From Agaricus subrufescens (taxonomy: Eukaryota > Basidiomycota > Agaricomycetes > Agaricales > Agaricaceae), in contig CM057057.1 in the NCBI GenBank assembly GCA_029945375.1, forward strand, positions 3,906,001-3,970,000: 64,000 bases of DNA, written 5' to 3'. A model generated the notes under the pieces. It was not told the origin of the DNA. It ran no database searches and saw nothing but the letters and a program-made list of their open reading frames with translations. The first letter of the stretch is position 1, and each line of letters begins with the position of its first letter. Below are positions 58,401-64,000 of this stretch, one piece after another. The translations under genes were made by a program, and so were the position numbers.

Positions 58401-59716
58401 CTGAGTTTAACGTGGAGACCTACTCAGGATTAAAGGCAGGCCTGGATGAAGCTGGGATTCTACCACAGTCATTGGCTCCAATGGAAGCGGCAACGCATAC
58501 TCAACACCGATCATCCCCTCCCTTGGCCTCTCTGCCATCTCTATTGCAAGATCCGAGTCGCATGTCACTACATCCCTCCCTACTTGGCCCTCCGTCACAC
58601 AGTGGCGGCGTCTCCAGCGATGCTGAGCCTCCTTCAAGATCAGTGTCACCTTCTGCAGACGAGGGAAGTGTAGCAAGCCAAGTTTCCTCCTACCATTCAT
58701 ACCTGAAACATCATCACTATCGTCCTATACCGACCAAATCTACTGTAGCAGATCGGGATGGACCCGACAAGGAGACATTATCGCGGAGCACAAGTGTATC
58801 TGCGATGGCTGCTGAAAGGTCTAGCTCGCCAGTGAACTTGCAGGCTGCATCATCTCAATCGGGCTCTGGCCTGGTCTCTGCTGCCAAGTGCAAGACACCA
58901 CGCATGTTGCATGAAGCAACCACGCCGATAGAGTTGAGTTCCTTTGAAGAGCCGATTTGCGAGGTCGTCCAGGATATGAGGGAGCAAAGAATGAGTTTGT
59001 GTCAGAGTTTGCGACAGTATATCTATGTACATGCCGTAATTATCGAGGGAGCATTGATGATCGTGGACGAAGAAAGAGAGCTGATGAGAAAGAAGAGGCA
59101 AAGTATGGTACAATCGGAGGAATCGGAGACAGAGTCGAGACGAGAGTGGAAGACCGGAAACACGAGGATGTCACCTACATCGGTTGGAGGCAGTGATTCT
59201 GTTGATTGTTCATCGGAAGGAAGTGCAAATGAGCAGTACTCTCTGGGTTTCTCTAAAATGTTGGTGGAAACCAAGAAGGATGATCCCATCGTCGGTTCCA
59301 GTTTGGCCGCTAACATTGAGAGTGTTGATGAGAGCGCCATGGACGTGTATTATTCCCCAAGACTGAAAAATCCGCCAGGGCACGGTTTCACATCAGCGTT
59401 CTCTTCGCCTCAACGACCACGTCATCTAGGACGTGGTACTGGGATTGGAAAGAGAGGTAGGAGTCCCAGTGACTGCTTCAGAGATGGGGCTGTATCACTA
59501 TCTCTAGATGATGATAGTGAGATGCTCAAGAAGCTGAAGAGAAAACAGCCTATTGGAGAAACGGACGAAGCTACCAGAAGAAAGCGAGCGCAAAATGAGA
59601 GCTCTTCTAGGGAAAGAGGAAGGGAGAGCGGTTTGGAGAGAGGATTGAGGAGCAGTAGCCATTCGCGCAGTAGAGATAGCCCACTTGACCTCTTGACGTC
59701 TGGAGTGGTCAGATGA
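55423..59716 (+). CDS. Rhodanese plus tyrosine-phosphatase protein (Pyp1/2, Ptp2/3-like)
   Basis: Probable MAP-kinase tyrosine phosphatase. The N-terminal rhodanese/CH2 domain (TALILDIRPHAAYSTARIP, RAVSLSVPSTLLKRPL, YGLLRKLKNDGFQGDLAWLK) lacks the catalytic cysteine: the site reads VYDADSSA, as in docking-type domains of Pyp1/Pyp2 and MKPs. After a basic linker comes the classical PTP domain: KNRYRNIWPFEHARVRL, DDYVNASYV, YIATQGPLPATFTDFW, LCWEQNVHVIVMLTREVE, the WPD loop in YLGWPDMNVPDD, and the P-loop HCSAGVGRTGGFI at about 57614. A roughly 420-residue Ser-rich low-complexity insertion then separates this from the Q-loop helix, VVQDMREQRMSLCQSLRQYI near 58960. Introns lie at about 56760-56819 and 56989-57038. 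Start ATG at 55423; an in-frame ATG at 55378 is upstream. The C-terminus is Arg/Ser-rich and ends at 59716. Confidence 0.88.
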
Positions 59717-60761
59717 AATTTAATGTGTATAATAGTCAAGTGCTGGTCTCGCTTGTCGAATGAAGAGACGGATGGACGAAATGGAATCATTGTATCTATT
59801 CATGGATTCTTGTGTTTCGCTCTGGAATAATCTTTAGACTCTGAATCTCTTATTCCTTGTTAAGAATATTTGAGAGAGTTTGAGAGGCTCGAAGACTCGC
59901 TAGAAGAAGCCGATGATCTGGTCCCAGCACATCTGTTCAGCTTTTGTTATCGATGATTCCAATGGTCCATTTACCCCCATCTTATTTGTGATCTTCCCGT
60001 TGTCTGCCTCCCCGGGTACACTTTGGCACATGAAATGGTGAACATGCGACACAGAAGTCGATTAAGCCACTAAAAGAGGTTTTATTCTTACTCAGTCAGG
60101 AGAGCATATCCAATGCAGCTCATCATTAGTACTATGGCCGTCAATAGTCGTCATATGTTGTCAATTTCAGAAAAGATCTGGAGGCGATGCAACATGTATG
60201 CATGTTACCAATTGAGCCAGGCACGTCGAGCCTCTCTGCACCGCATCCAGTCTACGGCATCACTGCCTGCCATCGGCGGTGCCATCCGGTGTTCACGCTT
60301 ACGACACTCGAACCTAAGGTAGTCACACAACTTTCAGGTGGTCTTGTTCTGTCTTCGGGACAAGGAATTCGGAAACATCATAGGATGGGTGCTTGAAGTT
60401 TGCAAAAAGAGAGAGGCATGATCATTGGAAATAAGGTTTCGATCTATAAACCAGCGCTGCTATGATCACCCTTCGTCAGTACCGACCAAACACCGGCTCT
60501 GAAGTGCGCAGATTTTCAAGGATCCATGGAACGGGTTGTACACACTTGTATACCAGCTATCGTCGAGCTACGGCTGGATGTCGTCAAATGATCTTTGCAC
60601 CAACATTGCAAGCCGCCAGCCGCCGCGAATCAGGCCCTCTTCCTCCGACGCTGTGCGGCTTGATAGGCGTGTACCCGGATCATCCCCAATCATCGTCGTT
60701 TCCCCCAGATGACACTGCCATAAAAGCTAGACATGTTTGTTGTATTGGAGTTTGTTCGTAG
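59717..60761. other. Intergenic region, nothing firm
   Basis: About 1 kb between two same-strand genes. Open frames at 60113-60322 and 60462-60761 have no recognisable motifs. The start at 60762 directly follows TTCGTAG, which could be an intron acceptor from a missed upstream exon; I could not find a matching donor exon with confidence. Confidence 0.45.
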
Positions 60762-62620
60762 ATGACTATCAATAGCGTGGAGAGAGAGAGTCCTTACTCG
60801 TCGGCGAACCTCCAGGAACAGCTGACTGGCCTAACAGAACCCGAGGCTGTGACTATCAAACGCCGACCTCTTCCCTCTCTCTCTCCCAGGTCGCCCCCCC
60901 CAATGGCGAACACTCAGCACACTCGTTCCCTCCCCACACCTCCAGTCTCTCTTCCGGCTTATGAGCCTCCAACCCCGCCCTCTTCCTCCCCTAAACCGCC
61001 CATCGGCTCTAATTCGGTCGAGTCTTTCAAGGTCTCTGTGCCTAGTCCCCCCTACGACAAAAATGCCCCATATCCGGGAGACACTCCGTTCGTTGAAAGC
61101 CCTCTACGCGCCGAGAACAATGCCCAAGTCGAGAGCCCTTCTTACACCAAGAGCGCTCCTGTGCGGATGAGCGCCGCCCAGCAGTTGTATGCTAGCTCTT
61201 TTGCAAATCGCGGGCCTACCATTGCTACTTTACCTCCGCCTTCAATTGATGCTTCTCGACGCCCTGCGCGCGAACAACCCTCCTTTTACAAAAACCAAGT
61301 ATCTTCTTATGTCCCGCATCCTGCCTCAAAAGCGAAATCACCAGACTCATTTACAAATAACAATGCGCGGTCCATTACTCCACCCACGCACGTTCGGTCT
61401 ATGGGACCTCGAGCACCCACATATTTAAGAAACTCGGTCCCTGATAGAAGTCCACGACCAACACCTAATGCCCCATCGAGCTCCAGCAGTTCGAGCTATT
61501 TGCGGGGCTATGATGAACTGGACAGGCCGGTAATCACCTCAGCCATGCCAAATTTGAACCGAACATCTGCTTATACAAGACCGCAAGAAACAAGAAACTT
61601 GTTTGCTCTGACCCATGTTGAAACCATTAAACCCCGGGAGCTGAGGAATGTAACAACAGCCGTGAAGCCTCCCCCGGGTTTTGTAGCACCGCAATCTATT
61701 ACATCCAATGTTGAAAGACCACCACTGGCATCAGGTAAGGGACTTGATCTGTCATAAAATTTGAATATTCATATACCCATCCCTCAGCGCCCCTTCCCCT
61801 GCTTCCAGCCAGCGCGCAAACACATTCTCTACCTGTTATCGCCTCTCCTCCCCCTTCCTTTTCCCCGCCGCAACCAGGAGGGCAGACGCATACTTTGCCT
61901 GTGATTGTCTCGCCGCCGCCACCACCACCGCCACCACCTTCCGTTTATGCTCCCCTTTCCCCGCTCCAAACTGATGGTCGGATTCATTCTTTGCCTGTTA
62001 TTGCCTCTCCTCCCCCTGCCCCTGTTCCTGTCAATGTTCCCCAACAATCTCAGCCGCAAAATCCTGCGACACCTCTCTCACCAAACTATTTGCAACCTCA
62101 ACAAACGCCAAACACTTCTTCTGCAATTAGCTTATCGCAGACCAGTAGAAATCGTACTTCCCGTCTCATGGGTGGCATTACCTCACTCGCGAATTCACTG
62201 GGTCAGCTAGCTTTCAAAACCAGTGCTCCATCTCTACTGTCCGGTTCAAGCGTCGAAGAGACAATACAGCAAAATGTAGGCGAAAGTGTAAATTTCCTCG
62301 GAGCTGATGCCTCTGGTTCGGTAGCTGCAAGCGATGACGGTGCCGGGGTTGACTACACTGGTGGAGGATATTCAGAGGACCTGTCTACGGGAATGGCATT
62401 TGGACCGCAGTTTGACATTTCCTACGAGCAGGATCCCAGTACATCCTTTTCGGTGACGCTACCACAGTTTTCAGTGGCTAGTGGGGGCACGCAGTATACC
62501 CCACACACCGTCAACAATACCTTGGGCCATCATGCATATATGAGACAGTCGCATCTTCCTGTCGGTGCTCAACGGCCGTATTCACAAGCACCTCAACAAC
62601 CTGTTTATAATCCGTATTGA
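60762..62620 (+). CDS. Proline-rich low-complexity protein with internal repeat
   Basis: Two exons separated by an intron at about 61736-61795. Start MTINSVERESPYSSANLQ at 60762. Most of the protein looks disordered, rich in Pro, Ser, Thr and Asn, with patches such as PPVSLPAYEPPTPPSSSPKP, SMGPRAPTYLRNSVPDR and NLFALTHVETIKPRELRN. The second exon has three imperfect copies of a H-S-L-P-V-I-A-S-P-P-P unit. Beyond this a more structured stretch occurs, RLMGGITSLANSLGQLAF and ETIQQNVGESVNFLGADASG, and the C-terminus is Gln/Pro/Tyr-rich (stop TGA at 62618-62620). No family is recognised; proline-rich runs suggest SH3- or WW-domain partners, and an SH3 protein is encoded nearby, but that link is only speculation. 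Confidence 0.6.
61818..62020 (+). repeat. Threefold coding repeat, THSLPVIASPPP unit
   Basis: Three copies within the proline-rich protein: about 61820-61856 (THSLPVIASPPP), 61883-61920 (THTLPVIVSPPP) and 61979-62018 (IHSLPVIASPPP). The second copy runs into a (CCN)n tract of nine prolines at about 61911-61941. The copies are 60-100 nt apart and similar at the DNA level, so they likely arose by local duplication. Confidence 0.75.
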
Positions 62621-62828
62621 AAGCACTGATATCGATAGCCTTAGTTCCTTCCTTTGTCTATATTCTATGTATGATTGACCATGTGCAATATTAAAGTGAT
62701 ATTACATTGAGCAGAATTCCTAAAAAGCATCTGCGAATAGATAACTGTTGATAAAGATGGGTGATGAATGAGAAAGCATTGTACAGGTGAGCTGGGGGGG
62801 GTGAATAAATGTAGTGGAGGGTTCTATT

Positions 62829-63623
62829 TCATGACCCTATAGAAAATGACTCTCCGCATCCACATGCGTCCTTGATGTTAGGGTTCTTAAAGCTGAATTG
62901 GGCACTGAGATATATGTGTCAATAACTGATAGATGTGCTCAAGGGTGAAGGATGAGACAGACCTGATCGCATCTTCTTTCCAATCCATTTCACTCCCGAT
63001 GATGGAAAAAAGGGCCCTAGAATCTATCAGGACTTTGACTCCGTCCTGTTCCACTACTTCATCAAACTTTCCGGGATTGTCTACGTATTCTAGATGGTAG
63101 GATAGTCCGGCGCATCCCTTATTGCGGACGCCAATGCGGACGAACTGGGGTGTCGGTCCGCTCAACAGGTCGCGCAGCCGATGCACAGCGACAGGTGTCT
63201 ATTGTTTCAGAAAAAAAAGAAGGAAAAAAAGCGAACGGATCAGTTAACTCGTATCCAGGAAGCGAGGAGGCAGGGGGAAAAGGGTTTAGCGAAAGGGTGA
63301 TATTTGGCATGACATGATTTTCATCGGAACAAAGTGGGGGAGGGACTGCTCACAATTGTTAGCGCGGCTTTTGTGGATCTGATTCTAGGTCTTGGTCTTT
63401 CTGCTTTGGGAGCCGGAGGGGGGCGAGCCGCGACCTGTGGGGAGGCAGCGTCATCGGAGAGCGGGGTCCCCTCGGGTAGGACGAGTGGGGTGGCCTCTGA
63501 GGAAGAGAGGGGGTGATGCGGGGGCTGCTGAGGCTCGAGCTGACGTCGGAGAGACGACATGGATGCGCGCCCGGCGGGGGGGACGATGCGGAGGGCAGGG
63601 GCGAGGCGGCAGAGAAAAGACAT
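62829..63623 (-). CDS. ISA1: Mitochondrial iron-sulfur cluster assembly protein Isa1 (A-type carrier)
   Basis: A-type scaffold/carrier of the mitochondrial ISC pathway, needed for 4Fe-4S proteins such as aconitase (encoded in this window). Start at 63623: MSFLCRLAPALRIVPPAG and ASMSSLRRQLEP, an Arg/Ser-rich mitochondrial presequence, followed by a Pro-rich linker and RPRIRSTKAALT. After an intron the A-type core begins: TPVAVHRLRDLLSG, FVRIGVRNKGCAGLSYHLEY, VLIDSRALFSIIGSEMDW, then in the last exon FKNPNIKDACGCGESF. All three conserved cysteines are present (GCAGLSY and CGCG). The stop at 62829 gives a tail SIGS. The N-terminal Pro-rich extension is longer than in yeast Isa1. Confidence 0.9.
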
Positions 63624-63741
63624 TGTCGTCGGGGCAGGGCAAGGCTCGCACTGGACGCTCTGAGCTGACCGATCTATTGATCCGTGTTTACATCCAATCG
63701 GCATCCAGTAATTAATCATCATAATTAACAGCTATCTACTA

Positions 63742-64000
63742 CTACTCTTCTTTCACGTAGTTTCCTGTAATCTTTTAAGCCATATGCTCATTCTTCATCA
63801 TGTAGCACTTACCAGGAAAGACCCCCTCCTCTCCGTTCACGCGACCAGTCCACCAGTCCTCCGAGCTCGCTGTTCTCTGCACCAGCTCGATGCGATCTCC
63901 CGCGTTGAACGATAAGTCTCCCGCAGCCTGCCACAAAATTACAAACTATCGATGCGACGACATAGCGTTGAATCATACCTGCGCGGCGAAATCATACAAT
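63742..64000 (-). CDS. SH3-domain protein, 3' part only
   Basis: The minus-strand gene enters from beyond the right edge, so only its 3' end is visible. From 64000 leftwards an exon encodes LYDFAAQ, joined over an intron to [37 protein letters not shown] (exon 63927-63813), and a last exon (63764-63742) N-Y-V-K-E-E-stop. This is a canonical SH3 domain: ALYDF-like start, DLSF, DWW and GxFPxNYV. The C-terminal position of the SH3 domain with the stop six residues after it is clear. The rest of the protein is unknown; fungal proteins with a terminal SH3 include Abp1, Bbc1, Rvs167-type and Hse1 relatives, and I cannot choose among them. Confidence 0.8.

Noticed and set aside
1..64000. tRNA, rRNA, CRISPR arrays and transposable elements
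   Set aside because: I scanned for B-box-like sequences, regular repeat-spacer patterns, transposase/reverse-transcriptase motifs and terminal repeats and saw none that held up; the apparent B-box hits fall in coding sequence or lack a matching A box.

Overview
The window looks like chromosomal DNA of a mushroom-type basidiomycete (Agaricomycete-like). Most genes carry many short GT-AG introns of about 45-60 nt, intergenic gaps are tight, and the predicted proteins fit basidiomycete versions of conserved eukaryotic families. I saw no CRISPR array, no tRNA or rRNA gene and no intact transposon. Species cannot be named from this sequence alone.

Left part (1-17 kb): the 3' part of a mitochondrial MutS homologue (MSH1), a mitochondrial aconitase and a PH-domain oxysterol-binding protein (both on the minus strand), then 6-phosphogluconate dehydrogenase, an asparagine-synthetase-like ASNSD1 protein, prohibitin 1 and a three-RRM TIA-1/Pub1-like protein (all on the plus strand). 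Middle-left (17-31.5 kb): ATG16 and the Rab7 GTPase YPT7 are divergent with only 74 bp between their start codons. YPT7 is followed by a tandem second YPT7-like gene with a different tail, then a chromodomain protein with a large C-terminal region, AP-1 sigma, an unrecognised protein, 6-phosphogluconolactonase, a single-pass membrane protein and a PXA-domain protein.

The stretch 31.5-36.5 kb is the only gene-poor part. It has A/T-rich low-complexity sequence, one tentative small gene, and about 3.5 kb with nothing I can support. At its right edge a five-exon four-helix membrane protein gene (36543-37233) can be assembled only by accepting an 8-nt micro-exon.

Right part (37.5-64 kb): a CofD/UPF0052-family protein, an unknown protein ending in a W-rich/Cys-rich tail, chorismate synthase, a probable SAP30-type Sin3-binding protein, a type I membrane protein, the ABCF protein GCN20, DNA topoisomerase II, a rhodanese plus tyrosine-phosphatase protein with a very large insertion inside its catalytic domain, a proline-rich protein with an internal repeat, the iron-sulfur assembly protein ISA1, and the 3' end of an SH3-domain gene that runs off the window.

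These are mainly housekeeping genes: oxidative pentose phosphate pathway (two enzymes), TCA/lysine route (aconitase), mitochondrial maintenance (MSH1, PHB1, ISA1), membrane traffic and autophagy (ATG16, two YPT7, AP-1 sigma, OSBP, PXA protein), and nuclear functions (TOP2, chromodomain protein, SAP30-like). I found no clearly new multi-gene system. The most interesting points are the ATG16-YPT7 head-to-head pair with the YPT7 duplication, the phosphatase insertion, and the micro-exon gene.
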